64,000 nt of DNA from Oceanispirochaeta crateris (GTDB taxonomy: Bacteria; Spirochaetota; Spirochaetia; DSM-2461): NCBI RefSeq assembly GCF_008329965.1, contig NZ_CP036150.1, forward strand, positions 2,604,001 to 2,668,000, written 5' to 3'. The translations under genes and the position numbers were made by a program. This document shows positions 1 through 8,499 of the stretch, piece by piece. The notes beneath the pieces are model-generated. The model did not search any database. It saw only the letters and a program-made list of their open reading frames with translations, and was not told where the DNA came from. The stretch's first letter is position 1. Each line of letters starts with the position of its first letter.

Positions 1-394
1 CTTTCTCTTTGCAGAAAAGATCATCAAGGGCAAGACCATACAGGTTTTCAACCAGGGAGATATGAAGCGGGATTTTACCTATGTGGATGATATAACCGAA
101 AGCATCACCAGACTCATCGAAAAACCGATGGCCGGCAAAGATGAAGATCCGGCGCGGATTCTCAATATCGGCCACGGATCACCGGTGGACCTCTCTGAGT
201 TTATCCGCATCATAGAAGAGAATCTGGGCATGAAAGCCCAAAAAGAATACCTGCCCATGCAGGATGGGGATGTGCCCATGACATGGGCCGATACAAGCCG
301 GCTGGAAGAGCTGACCGGATACTCTCCCAAGGTGACCCTAAGGGAAGGCATTGAACAATTTGCCCTCTGGTATAAAGAGTATAGAAATTTATAA
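1..394 (+). CDS. NAD-dependent sugar epimerase/dehydratase, C-terminal part (5' end outside window)
   Basis: The reading frame is already open at base 2 and continues to a TAA at 392-394, so only about the last 130 residues are present. The visible part has the sugar-nucleotide epimerase C-terminal pattern: a VFNQGDMKRDFTYVDDI stretch, then a DLSEFIRIIEENLG helix and the conserved DGDVPMTWADTSRL segment in which Asp-Thr-Ser-Arg contacts the nucleotide sugar. This matches UDP-glucuronate 4-epimerase and related short-chain dehydrogenases making surface sugars. It converges on a polysaccharide operon, so a role in supplying activated sugar is likely. The exact substrate cannot be read from this fragment. 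Confidence 0.85.
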   Translation, partial: FLFAEKIIKGKTIQVFNQGDMKRDFTYVDDITESITRLIEKPMAGKDEDPARILNIGHGSPVDLSEFIRIIEENLGMKAQKEYLPMQDGDVPMTWADTSRLEELTGYSPKVTLREGIEQFALWYKEYRNL

Positions 395-437
395 ATAAAA
401 AAGCTGACCCCTATTGGCCCGAAGGGCGGGGGTCAGC
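391..437 (-). terminator. Intrinsic terminator of the polysaccharide operon (possibly bidirectional)
   Basis: A 9-bp perfect stem pairs 403-411 (GCTGACCCC) with 429-437 (GGGGTCAGC), with a further GCCC/GGGC pairing inside the loop. On the minus strand the stem is followed by a T-rich run (complement of 391-402), as expected for the end of the minus-strand operon. It lies between two convergent genes and may also stop readthrough from the epimerase. Confidence 0.75.
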
Positions 438-455
438 CAGATTTAAAAAGAGTCC

Positions 456-2315
456 TTAGGGGAAGATCTTCATATACAGAGACAGAAGGTGCCGGCTTTC
501 GTTCAGCAAGTCCCCTGTGTTCACCGCCTGAAAGTTTCCAGTGCTCTGATAATCCGTATAAAACTTAAACACATAGGTATAGTCCACGCCGAAGCTGATG
601 GGGGTGCCCATGCTGCTCAAATCCCAACTAGCCCCCATGGACAGGATATGATACCACTCGTAGATGGCGTCTTTGAGGAAGCTTTTACTTCCCGTCTGCC
701 CGTAGGCTCCGTCGGGGTCATTATCGGGGGTAAGAGCCACATAATCATCACTATTACTCTCATCGGGTTCATCTGTAGTGGTTCCTCCATCTTCTAACAC
801 GTATTCTCCATCTTCATTCTGCAGATAACCGCTCCCCCAGGAGCTGAAATAGCTGCCCGCACCGGTTCCATGGCGAATCAGGCGGTACCCGAAATGGGCG
901 GTAACTCCCCGCATCGGTTGGGTATTGAATTTCAGTTTCAGCTCATCCGAGTTGGGCTCCAGACCAGAACCCAGAGATTCTCCCCCGTTGAGGTAATCCG
1001 TTTCCATATCAAGACCGTAATACCAGGGAGACTCACTCACCGTATAGTGAGTGTAGGTAAAGGGTTCCACCTTGGTGTACTGCAGGAGGACCTTGGACCA
1101 AGAGAGACCGGGCACGGGAGCTTCGATCCCTGCCTGATAACTGTACATATTGCTGTAACTGCTAAAGAAATCGGGTTGATTGAACCGGGCTTCATCCAGA
1201 AAGAGGGAAAAGTAAGCCTTTCCCAGTCCGGCCTTTTTCACTGCCACAGTGCCACCAAAGGCCATATTATCAAAGTCGCCCGTATTATTCTGATAAAAGA
1301 ATTGGCTCATCAGCGGATGCACATACCCCAGCTCGGTCCGCTTCATGTACACCCCGCTGTCCAAGAGTGAAAGATAGAGCCAGTCGGTGGGCATGAGTTC
1401 TACCTGGAGGATGGAAAACATGTTCTGCTGGGTCCGGGACGTATCCTTGATATTATACTCATCGATGTTCCTGAAGCTTTCGCCATATTCCAACTCTCCC
1501 GTAAGGAAGGAAACACTAACCCAGTCCCAGGGATTGATGACTCCCTCAACGCCCATAAACGGCCGGGCACTGTCGGTCAAAAAGAGGGTGCCGTCGCCCA
1601 CACCCCAGTTCCGCCTGAGCCGGCCGAAACGGAGGTCCAGGCTGTTGTCCAGAAAAGAAGCGGCGATTTCCGTATTGTAGGTATAGCCGAAAGAAAGCGA
1701 AGAGGGCATGGCATTGTAATTGTTCAGAGAACTGAGATAATGGATGCCTCCGTCCCATTCTTTGGTGTAGGTATAAGGCTCCCAGGCGGTGGGGCCGTAG
1801 CTCGTATCCACATCATAATCATCTGTCAAAAAGAACCCGCCTGTTAGATGGAGTCCCCAGGACAGATTGTCCGCCACATCCCCCTGGGCACTGATCTTAC
1901 CAATCATGTCACCCCCGGAGTCCTTCAGTTCATTGAGCTGGGCGTTCATGTTGGCTTCGGCCCCGACGTCCACCTTCAGGGTGGAAACATAACCCTGAAT
2001 CCGGATATCTCCATCATCGACGAAGTCTTCATCCTCGTCCTCTACAAAATCCTCATAGAAGTCCTGAAAGACCTCCCTTTCCATGGGGGTCATCTGATTG
2101 CGGTATTTGGAAATGTCTTTCAACAAAGAGACCACCAGAGACCGGGGATAGGGCTGTACAGCCCGCAACGTTCCCACATATCCCTTCAGCTCGGCCTGAT
2201 CCAGAAAATCATAGAGGGCCGTTTCATCCAGTAGTACGGCATTATGGGTCTGAGCCGGCAAAGAGGCAGTAAAACCTATCAGCAAGGCGACGAGTAAGCC
2301 GAATATTTTTTTCAT
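456..2315 (-). CDS. Outer-membrane beta-barrel protein, Wzi-like
   Basis: A 619-residue exported protein with a clear signal peptide (residues 1-22, ending LPAQ). An acidic patch follows (VEDEDEDFVDD, about 91-101), and most of the rest is alternating aromatic/polar beta-strand sequence typical of a large barrel. The segment around 231-258 (GRLRRNWGVGDGTLFLTDSA) follows the capsule-assembly Wzi family pattern of an R-W-G turn followed by a SDNA-like loop. AAAGGAG lies 7 nt before the ATG. It is the last gene of a minus-strand operon behind three glycosyltransferases, which fits anchoring or export of a surface polysaccharide. The Wzi assignment is by pattern; barrel location is the firmer part. 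Confidence 0.6.
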   Translation of the reverse strand: MKKIFGLLVALLIGFTASLPAQTHNAVLLDETALYDFLDQAELKGYVGTLRAVQPYPRSLVVSLLKDISKYRNQMTPMEREVFQDFYEDFVEDEDEDFVDDGDIRIQGYVSTLKVDVGAEANMNAQLNELKDSGGDMIGKISAQGDVADNLSWGLHLTGGFFLTDDYDVDTSYGPTAWEPYTYTKEWDGGIHYLSSLNNYNAMPSSLSFGYTYNTEIAASFLDNSLDLRFGRLRRNWGVGDGTLFLTDSARPFMGVEGVINPWDWVSVSFLTGELEYGESFRNIDEYNIKDTSRTQQNMFSILQVELMPTDWLYLSLLDSGVYMKRTELGYVHPLMSQFFYQNNTGDFDNMAFGGTVAVKKAGLGKAYFSLFLDEARFNQPDFFSSYSNMYSYQAGIEAPVPGLSWSKVLLQYTKVEPFTYTHYTVSESPWYYGLDMETDYLNGGESLGSGLEPNSDELKLKFNTQPMRGVTAHFGYRLIRHGTGAGSYFSSWGSGYLQNEDGEYVLEDGGTTTDEPDESNSDDYVALTPDNDPDGAYGQTGSKSFLKDAIYEWYHILSMGASWDLSSMGTPISFGVDYTYVFKFYTDYQSTGNFQAVNTGDLLNESRHLLSLYMKIFP

Positions 2316-2351
2316 TGTTTCGCTCCTTTAAAAATAGAAACACAGATAATT

Positions 2352-3488
2352 CTAAATAAGATTCAGTGACATTAAATACATCTCTTTCAGTTTCCGGGCG
2401 TTATTCTCCAGGGAGAATTCCCGACACATTTTCTCAGCCTCCTCCAGGAAGGGAAGCTTCTTATCACTGTGACTCATTTCAAGGGCTTGAATGAGGGCCT
2501 CTCCATTTCCCTGGACATCCTTGGGCTTTGTCAGAAAGCCTGTCACTCCCGGAAGGATCAGATCCTTATTCCCCACACAGTCGGTGCCGACAATCAAAAC
2601 CCGGCAGAGGGCGGCTTCCACCACAGCGGTAGGTAAGCCTTCAAACAGGGCCGTGGTCCAGTACACATCAAAATGACGGATCAGGCTGCCCGCATCCTTC
2701 ACAGATCCCCAGAGGAAGATCCGTTCCTTAAAACCCGAACGTTCCAAACGGGTCCTGACAGTATCGGCATAGGATTTATCCTGGGGTGTCTCTCCCCCCA
2801 TGATATGGAGTGCAACTCCCGGTTTTTTCGCAGCGACCAGATCAAAGGCATCAATCATGGTCACCAGGTCCTTCTGATGAGACAAACGGGAAAGGGTCAG
2901 GACATTCTCGTCAAACTGGGCCAAAACCCGGCTCATATCCTGAGGCAGAGGCAGCTCCTGCACTTCGATTCCGTTGGGAATGAGAAACTGACGGCTCTCA
3001 TCCAGTCCGGGAATGGACTGATTCAGAAACTCTCTCTCCGAAGGGGAAACCAGCACAGTCCCGTCCATCCGGCGTGCCACAGCCTTTTCAAATTGAAGGT
3101 AGGCCTTGAGCTTCCAGCCGCTGTACTTGATGTGAAAACCACGCATGGTATGAAACATTTCATACCTCTTTCCTGTCAAGAAAGAGCTGACATAACCGTA
3201 AAAAGCGGCTCCCTTACCATTCACATGAACAATCTGAGGCTTGAGTTTCCGGATCAATCTAGCCAGGGCCAGAATGCTCCCCAACCGGACAGAGGTCATA
3301 TCAAGGGGGTAAATCTCCTGAACAAAACCTTCATACTCCTCCTGCAGTCCCTTATCAAAGAGAGCAGCCGCCACAAAGTGTTCATATCCGGGACCACTGG
3401 ACTTAATGAACCGAAGCACATTGATCTGGGCTCCCCCCCGTTTAAACTCGGGAAACAGGTGCAGGATTCGAATGGGTGCATCAGCCAT
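2352..3488 (-). CDS. GT4-family glycosyltransferase
   Basis: A GT-B fold, retaining glycosyltransferase of family 4. The N-terminal KRGGAQINVLRF motif is the acceptor-side glycine loop. The C-terminal half carries the donor-binding EX7E element (FEGLPTAVVEAALC), which holds the sugar nucleotide. It probably adds one sugar to a lipid-linked oligosaccharide at the inner face of the cytoplasmic membrane. I chose the ATG at 3488 because it sits 8 nt after a GGAG and overlaps the upstream stop as ATGGCTGA; an in-frame ATG 30 bases earlier gives a tail unlike the family. It is translationally coupled to the next glycosyltransferase upstream. Sugar specificity is unknown. Confidence 0.85.
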   Translation of the reverse strand: MADAPIRILHLFPEFKRGGAQINVLRFIKSSGPGYEHFVAAALFDKGLQEEYEGFVQEIYPLDMTSVRLGSILALARLIRKLKPQIVHVNGKGAAFYGYVSSFLTGKRYEMFHTMRGFHIKYSGWKLKAYLQFEKAVARRMDGTVLVSPSEREFLNQSIPGLDESRQFLIPNGIEVQELPLPQDMSRVLAQFDENVLTLSRLSHQKDLVTMIDAFDLVAAKKPGVALHIMGGETPQDKSYADTVRTRLERSGFKERIFLWGSVKDAGSLIRHFDVYWTTALFEGLPTAVVEAALCRVLIVGTDCVGNKDLILPGVTGFLTKPKDVQGNGEALIQALEMSHSDKKLPFLEEAEKMCREFSLENNARKLKEMYLMSLNLI

Positions 3489-4533
3489 GCCGGGGCTCCA
3501 GAAAATCGGCCACTTCACGGCCCATCCGGCTCAGAGAAAAGAACTCTTTCACACGGCTCTGCCCCGTTTTTCCGACCTCCTGAAGGCTGTCTCTCCTGGT
3601 AAGGAGTTCCTCCAGCCTGCGTCTGATGACAAAAGCATCCCGATCTACCAAAAAGCCATGAACATTGTCTTCCATAAACTCAGCAGTACCTCCCGACAGG
3701 GTTGTCAAAACGGGCAGTCCCAGCATCATTGCCTCCAGGAGGGCGTTAGAGATGCCTTCATTTTCGGAAACCAGAGCAAAAAGATCGGCATCCACTAAAA
3801 AGGGAACCGGATCGCTCTGGAATCCTGCGAGGCTGACCCGATCCTCCATATGCAGATCAATGATCTGTTTCTGCAGTTCTTTTTTCATCAATCCCGCACC
3901 GACGATGGTCAGGTGAATCTGACGGGAAAGTTCCTCGGGCAGAGATGCTATGGCTTCTATGAGTAGGTGGAATCCTTTGCGGGGAGTCAGAGTTCCTACG
4001 GTCACGATCCTGAACCTGTCATCAGTCCTGGGCACGGCCTTGGGTGCGGTTATTTCAGGAATTCCATTGTAAATCAGTTTAATTTTGGATTGATCTACAA
4101 AATCGTACTGTTCAAAATTCTCTTTTGTACGGCTGGCATTGACAATAATCCCTTCGTTTAGCCTGGTATAGACAAAGCGCTTCCAGGGAGTATCCAGATC
4201 ACGGACGATTCCCAGCCTCAGGATGTGACGAATACGAAAGATCCTGCTTAAAATTCCCAGCACAAAGTACTCTGCCTTTTTGGTGCTCACAATAACATTA
4301 GGCCTCTTCACCAATAGCAAAAAAAAGGCGATGAGAAAGCTTAAGGGATCAAAAGGAGTGATAAAGGGAGCAAAGGTCCAGGGGAGAGTCCTGCCAAAGC
4401 GTTTGGCCAGGAAGGGATTCCTTAGGAGCATGGACACAGTATGCCCCTGTTTCTGCAGCTCCGACATGGTCATGGAGGACCATTTTTCATTTCCGCCCCA
4501 CTCCCGGGCAGAACAGACAAAGAGTATTTTCAA
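3481..4533 (-). CDS. GT4-family glycosyltransferase
   Basis: A second GT-B glycosyltransferase. The N-terminus KILFVCSAREWGGNEKW carries the glycine loop. A hydrophobic segment near residues 65-80 (FLIAFFLLLV) may give peripheral membrane contact. The donor site has VTVGTLTPRKGFHLLIEA and the EX7E motif in SENEGISNALLEAMMLG. I chose the TTG at 4533 because it overlaps the upstream gene's stop (TTGA), has AAGGA 7 nt before it and starts directly at the first beta strand. An ATG at 4560 in the same frame would add nine residues. It is the middle gene of the three-glycosyltransferase run and presumably acts on the same glycan. Confidence 0.83.
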   Translation of the reverse strand: MKILFVCSAREWGGNEKWSSMTMSELQKQGHTVSMLLRNPFLAKRFGRTLPWTFAPFITPFDPLSFLIAFFLLLVKRPNVIVSTKKAEYFVLGILSRIFRIRHILRLGIVRDLDTPWKRFVYTRLNEGIIVNASRTKENFEQYDFVDQSKIKLIYNGIPEITAPKAVPRTDDRFRIVTVGTLTPRKGFHLLIEAIASLPEELSRQIHLTIVGAGLMKKELQKQIIDLHMEDRVSLAGFQSDPVPFLVDADLFALVSENEGISNALLEAMMLGLPVLTTLSGGTAEFMEDNVHGFLVDRDAFVIRRRLEELLTRRDSLQEVGKTGQSRVKEFFSLSRMGREVADFLEPRHG

Positions 4534-5633
4534 TTGATTTCCTTCAACCTGGCATTCCATTTCTGTTGGATATATTCCTGTATTTCCCGATCAAAACGCT
4601 CATTGGAAAACCCTTCGGCATGACGACGGATAAAAGAGGAATCCCATTCTTGGGATTCCAGTTCTGTCATGGCCGTCACCAGACTTTCCACATCCTGCCG
4701 GGGGAAAAACACTCCAGTCTTTCCTTCAATAACCGTATCCAGAGCGCCTCCTTTTCTCAGGGCAATGACCGGTCTGCCGCAGGCTTGTGCCTCCACAGGA
4801 GTGATCCCAAAGTCTTCCAGGGCCGGGAACAGGAAGGCCCTGCAGCACCTGTAATACTCACGGACATCCTCATCTTCCAGAGCGCCCTTAAACTCAATGG
4901 TTGGTCCCGCAAGATCCCGCAGCCTGGATTCATCCGGACCGCCTCCAATTATGACAAGCCTTCTCTTTAGAGTATTACAGGCCTGAATGGCAAGATCAAT
5001 TTTTTTATAGGGCACAAAGCGGGAGATGATCAGATAATAATCCCCGGCCTCATCACTTCCTGGTGTATAGAATTCGGTATTTACAGGAGGAAAAATAACA
5101 TCAGCATCACGGCGGTAATACTTCTTGATTCTCCGTGCCACAAAATTTGAATTCGCTATAAAATGATCCACCCTCATGCTGGATATGACATCCCACTGCC
5201 TAATGCCAGGCATAGTTCTCCTCATGACAAACCGGGCCAGGGCTCCGGCGGATCCATAATACTCATGATATAAATCCCAGGCGTAGCGCATGGGGCTGTG
5301 AACATAGGCAATATGCAGGGCATCGGGAGTTGTGATGACACCCTTCGAGCAGGAAGAGGAAGAAGAGAGAACCACATCATAGGCGGACAGGTCAAATTCC
5401 TCAAAGGCCCGGGGCATCAGATTCAACATCTTGGTATAGTATTTCTTCGAGAAGGGAACCTTTTGCATAAAGGATGGAACAACTCTTTTCTTTTCAAAGA
5501 TATGCCCTATTTTAGACTCGTCAAAAACAGATGTATATACGGAGGATTCAGGGTATAAATCATACCAGCGTTTGACAACTTTCTCGGCTCCGCCGGGGAC
5601 AGTCAACCAATCATGGGTTATTGCTAATTTCAT
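4530..5633 (-). CDS. GT4-family glycosyltransferase, first gene of the operon
   Basis: This GT-B enzyme has the subgroup N-terminus KLAITHDWLTVPGGAEKV, a histidine-serine loop (YVHSPMRYAWD), the donor strand YYLIISRFVPYKKIDLAI and the EX7E motif in ALEDFGITPVEAQACG. This subgroup often transfers the first mannose-like or related residue in O-antigen or capsule units. Start choice is ambiguous: the ATG at 5633 fits the family, but an AAGGG lies at proper distance before an in-frame ATG at 5663, so ten more residues are possible. The gene is transcribed divergently from the histidine phosphatase and opens the minus-strand operon that ends at about 390. Confidence 0.84.
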   Translation of the reverse strand: MKLAITHDWLTVPGGAEKVVKRWYDLYPESSVYTSVFDESKIGHIFEKKRVVPSFMQKVPFSKKYYTKMLNLMPRAFEEFDLSAYDVVLSSSSSCSKGVITTPDALHIAYVHSPMRYAWDLYHEYYGSAGALARFVMRRTMPGIRQWDVISSMRVDHFIANSNFVARRIKKYYRRDADVIFPPVNTEFYTPGSDEAGDYYLIISRFVPYKKIDLAIQACNTLKRRLVIIGGGPDESRLRDLAGPTIEFKGALEDEDVREYYRCCRAFLFPALEDFGITPVEAQACGRPVIALRKGGALDTVIEGKTGVFFPRQDVESLVTAMTELESQEWDSSFIRRHAEGFSNERFDREIQEYIQQKWNARLKEIN

Positions 5634-5716
5634 TGGTTTTAAGACTAAATAGTCCGACCCCATACGTCAAGCCCTTTTGCCCAGGAGAATTCCTGTGTGA
5701 AATGACCCGAATTCCC

Positions 5717-5745
5717 TTGTCCGCAGGGATTAAAATTCATAGTAT
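5717..5745 (+). promoter_or_regulatory. Possible promoter of the histidine phosphatase gene
   Basis: TTGTCC (5717-5722) and TAGTAT (5740-5745) are separated by 17 bases in the divergent intergenic region. Both hexamers match consensus at four of six positions. The -10 ends only six bases before the ATG at 5752, which has no Shine-Dalgarno, so the message would be leaderless if this promoter is real. Confidence 0.35.
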
Positions 5746-5751
5746 ATCACC

Positions 5752-6372
5752 ATGACATATAAAACAGACAAGGATTCCCCACAGCCTCTGGAGACGCTCC
5801 AAAATAGTTACTTTTTGATGAGACACGGCAAGAGTGTTGCCAACGAAGAAGGCATTATCATCAGCCTCATTGAAAATGGAAGAAGTCAATACGGCTTATG
5901 CGACGCAGGAAAAGAGCAAATCAGCAAGAGCCTTCAAAATCAGTCATTCCTGGACAGTGACACCATCATAGTGTCCTCAGATTTCCTCAGAACCAAAGAA
6001 TCGGCACAACTGGCGGCAAAAATCCTCAAGACGGATGCTCCAAAGAGCTCTCCTTTGTTGAGGGAAAGGTTCTTCGGCGATTATGAAAAAATGGGAGACA
6101 GCCGGTATAAACTGGTTTGGGAAAAAGACAAGGACAATGATGAGAATACATGCATGAACGTTGAGAGCCCCAAGAGTGTCTTGGGACGGTTCCAGAATTT
6201 TATTCAGGAAATGGAATCACTGTATACTCACAAAAAGATCCTCATCCTGTCCCACGGGGATATCCTGCAGATAGGCTTGACATGGCCGGCAGGAATCGCA
6301 GCAAGCCAGCACCGCAGCCTGAACCATCTGGAAACCGCAGAAATCCGGCCTTTTATATTGCCCGGGAAGTAA
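5752..6372 (+). CDS. Histidine phosphatase (phosphoglycerate mutase-like) family protein
   Basis: A 206-residue member of the histidine phosphatase clan. The catalytic MRHGKS motif is at residues 23-28 with His25 as phospho-acceptor. The second arginine lies in VSSDFLRTKESA, the acidic general base in LLRERFFGDYE, and the second catalytic histidine in LILSHGDILQ near residue 165. The domain is complete and soluble. Substrates in this family range from phosphoglycerate to small phosphoesters or phosphoproteins and cannot be assigned here. The gene stands alone, divergent from the glycosyltransferase operon and convergent with the NrpR-like gene 11 bases downstream. Confidence 0.82.
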   Translation: MTYKTDKDSPQPLETLQNSYFLMRHGKSVANEEGIIISLIENGRSQYGLCDAGKEQISKSLQNQSFLDSDTIIVSSDFLRTKESAQLAAKILKTDAPKSSPLLRERFFGDYEKMGDSRYKLVWEKDKDNDENTCMNVESPKSVLGRFQNFIQEMESLYTHKKILILSHGDILQIGLTWPAGIAASQHRSLNHLETAEIRPFILPGK

Positions 6373-6383
6373 AAGAGAGAAAT

Positions 6384-7391
6384 TCAGGCATGAATATGCC
6401 TCAAGACTTCATACAGATCGGTATAGGGTATGAGCTTTTTATACTCGATCAACCCCGACAGGGCTCTGGAGCGGACCGAAATTCCCGATTCTGCCAGGGC
6501 CGCCACAGAGTTGAGTCCTCCTGCCGTTATAAACCCTATCCGGCCGTCGGCCACGGGGATTTCCAGGAGGGAGTGCCCGGAGTAACCCATTTTCAAGATA
6601 CCTCCCAGCCCCATTTCTATCAGCTGCTGATGGATATCCGAGACCTGATCCAGGCTGGATGCCGGAATCTCTCTAAAACTGGCACCGATAAAACCATGCC
6701 CCGCTTCGGCGGCTTTCCGGCAGTCCGTCATGCCGCTGCTGATGAAGATTTCAAGAGGATCCAGGCTGGTTCCGTTATAATTGATGATGGCAGAGAATCG
6801 ATCGGGACGGCTTCCCGAAACTTCCAGAAGACCACCAAAGACAGATGTGACGGGGATGCCACAACGAAGATACACTCCATTTAGGGTGATAGAACAGACG
6901 GTCCCCATGCCGAAATAACCCTCGGGAATCTCAACATCACCCACTTTCTCTCCGGGTCTGAACACGGCCACTTTCTGGCCCATGGTCAGTCCCGATTCAA
7001 ATATGGGCGCCATTAGATGGTATACAACCGAACTGTTTTCCAAGGGGACGAGACTGACATTGACCAGGACCGTACCGGATCTTTTCTTCCAGTTAAAATT
7101 CATCTGGTAGGAGAGTTCATCAATGCGGGAAGATAAAAACCCTACCCGGTCATAGACCTGGTTTCGGGCAACTTCCTTGTAGCCATCGGCCGTCAGATAA
7201 CGGCCCTTCTTCTCCTTATATTCAGTCAAACCAGCCTTATCAAGGGCCAGCATATGAAACCGGACCGTCCTTTCGCTCAGACTGGTTCCCCGTTCCTGCA
7301 ACCGTTCCTTTATAACCTGGCTGGAAAGGGGCTGATCTTCTTCACTGAGGATTTTAAGAATGAGCAGCCTCTTGGCATCGGATGTTTCCAT
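6384..7391 (-). CDS. NrpR-like transcriptional regulator (winged helix + NrpR/DUF128 domain)
   Basis: The first 60 or so residues form a winged helix of the RNase R N-terminal type (LLILKILSEEDQPLSSQVIKE, then TSLSERTVRFHMLALDKAGL). The rest is one NrpR (DUF128) effector domain with the conserved segments ESGLTMGQKVAVFRPGE and GFIGASFREIPA and a repeated MGLGGILKMGY element. In methanogenic archaea NrpR represses nitrogen-assimilation genes and responds to 2-oxoglutarate; the bacterial effector is not known from this sequence. The ATG at 7391 shares its A with the stop of the IlvY-type gene (TAATG) and follows AGGAAGGA, so the two regulators are coupled. Confidence 0.75.
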   Translation of the reverse strand: METSDAKRLLILKILSEEDQPLSSQVIKERLQERGTSLSERTVRFHMLALDKAGLTEYKEKKGRYLTADGYKEVARNQVYDRVGFLSSRIDELSYQMNFNWKKRSGTVLVNVSLVPLENSSVVYHLMAPIFESGLTMGQKVAVFRPGEKVGDVEIPEGYFGMGTVCSITLNGVYLRCGIPVTSVFGGLLEVSGSRPDRFSAIINYNGTSLDPLEIFISSGMTDCRKAAEAGHGFIGASFREIPASSLDQVSDIHQQLIEMGLGGILKMGYSGHSLLEIPVADGRIGFITAGGLNSVAALAESGISVRSRALSGLIEYKKLIPYTDLYEVLRHIHA

Positions 7392-8314
7392 TATGATCCT
7401 TCCTGAGTTCCGGCGAGGTAGGCAGTCTCTCCGTCTAATTTTGGAATAAGAGATGTAAAAGCCTGCAGAACAGGAGTCTGGCTCTTCCGCCGGTTGACGC
7501 AAATACCCACATTGTAGGGATCCAAATCCGGGACATCCGGCAGGACCTTGATTTTTTCCTGGATCAGGCTGTTCTCACGGACGAGGGAAGGTACGATCCC
7601 CAAACCGAATCCCAGACTGACTAAGGCAATAATGGCTTCATTCCCGTCCACCTCTGCATATACATCAGGCTGTATGTGGCGGGCTCTGAAAAATCGATCT
7701 AACCTCTTGCGAGCCAGACCCTTTTCGGGGAGGATGAGGGGCATTTCATACCAGGCCATTCCTCCCGTATTCATCCGGTCTGTGAGATGACACTCCATGG
7801 CCGGAGCAATGAGTTGCAAGGGGGTGCTTGTCACATTCAGGAACACCAGATTTTCGGGCAGAGAGTCGGGTTCGGCCGCCACGGATAAATCGGCCATCCC
7901 ACTGAGAACAACAGCCACCGCATCCGCAGCAGAACCAGTTTTCAAATTGATGTGGATTCCCGGAAACAACTGGCGGCATTTTTCCAGAAGTTCCGGCAGA
8001 ATTGTATAACAGCCGGTGACGGAACTGTACACAACAAGATCTCCCTTGATATCCCGGCTCTCTTCGGTCAGATCATCCTGCAATACCTGCCAATTTTCAA
8101 GCACCGTAAGGGCATACTCCCGAAACCGGCTTCCTGCAGGAGTCAAAACAACTCCCCGATTATCCCGAAAAAACAGCTTTTGACCCACATGATCTTCTAT
8201 CCGCTGGATCGTTCTACTGAGAGCGGAGGGGCTTATGGCCATCAAATGGCTTGTTTTGGTATAATGAAGAGTTTCAGAAAGTTTCAAAAAAAGCTGAAGT
8301 TCACGTATATCCAT
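7391..8314 (-). CDS. ilvY: LysR-type regulator closely resembling IlvY
   Basis: A full-length (307-residue) LysR-type regulator. It has an N-terminal helix-turn-helix (MDIRELQLFLKLSETLHY to about residue 60) and a periplasmic-binding-like effector domain. The similarity to enteric IlvY is unusually strong: SPSALSRTIQRIEDHVGQ, LFFRDNRGVVLT, TGSAADAV and LIAPAMECHLTDR all have direct counterparts. IlvY activates ilvC in response to acetolactate or acetohydroxybutyrate. No ilvC is adjacent here; the divergent gene encodes a lipoprotein, and the downstream coupled gene is the NrpR-like regulator. Control of branched-chain or nitrogen metabolism at another locus is therefore likely. Confidence 0.8.
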   Translation of the reverse strand: MDIRELQLFLKLSETLHYTKTSHLMAISPSALSRTIQRIEDHVGQKLFFRDNRGVVLTPAGSRFREYALTVLENWQVLQDDLTEESRDIKGDLVVYSSVTGCYTILPELLEKCRQLFPGIHINLKTGSAADAVAVVLSGMADLSVAAEPDSLPENLVFLNVTSTPLQLIAPAMECHLTDRMNTGGMAWYEMPLILPEKGLARKRLDRFFRARHIQPDVYAEVDGNEAIIALVSLGFGLGIVPSLVRENSLIQEKIKVLPDVPDLDPYNVGICVNRRKSQTPVLQAFTSLIPKLDGETAYLAGTQEGS

Positions 8315-8499
8315 GGGAGGTTTTCCTTTTCAGATTTCCCTCAGTATAGAGGAAAATTGTTCCAGAACAAATACCCATTTGTTTTGATCTCCCCGACTGT
8401 CCTGAGAAAAATATGACAACAGACTCGACATCTTTAATATCCATCCTCTATAGTGTATCCTGCAAAAGGATTCCAAGAACTATTTTCGGAGGCAAGATC

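Noticed and set aside
2673-3602. A 309-codon plus-strand open frame opposite two glycosyltransferase genes
   Set aside because: It lies wholly antisense to genes with clear GT4 motifs, its translation has low complexity and no family pattern, and there is no ribosome site.
6386-6401. AGGCAT/ATGCCT hairpin at the end of the NrpR-like gene
   Set aside because: The stem is only six base pairs with no T-run and lies mostly inside the coding sequence, so a terminator call is not supported.
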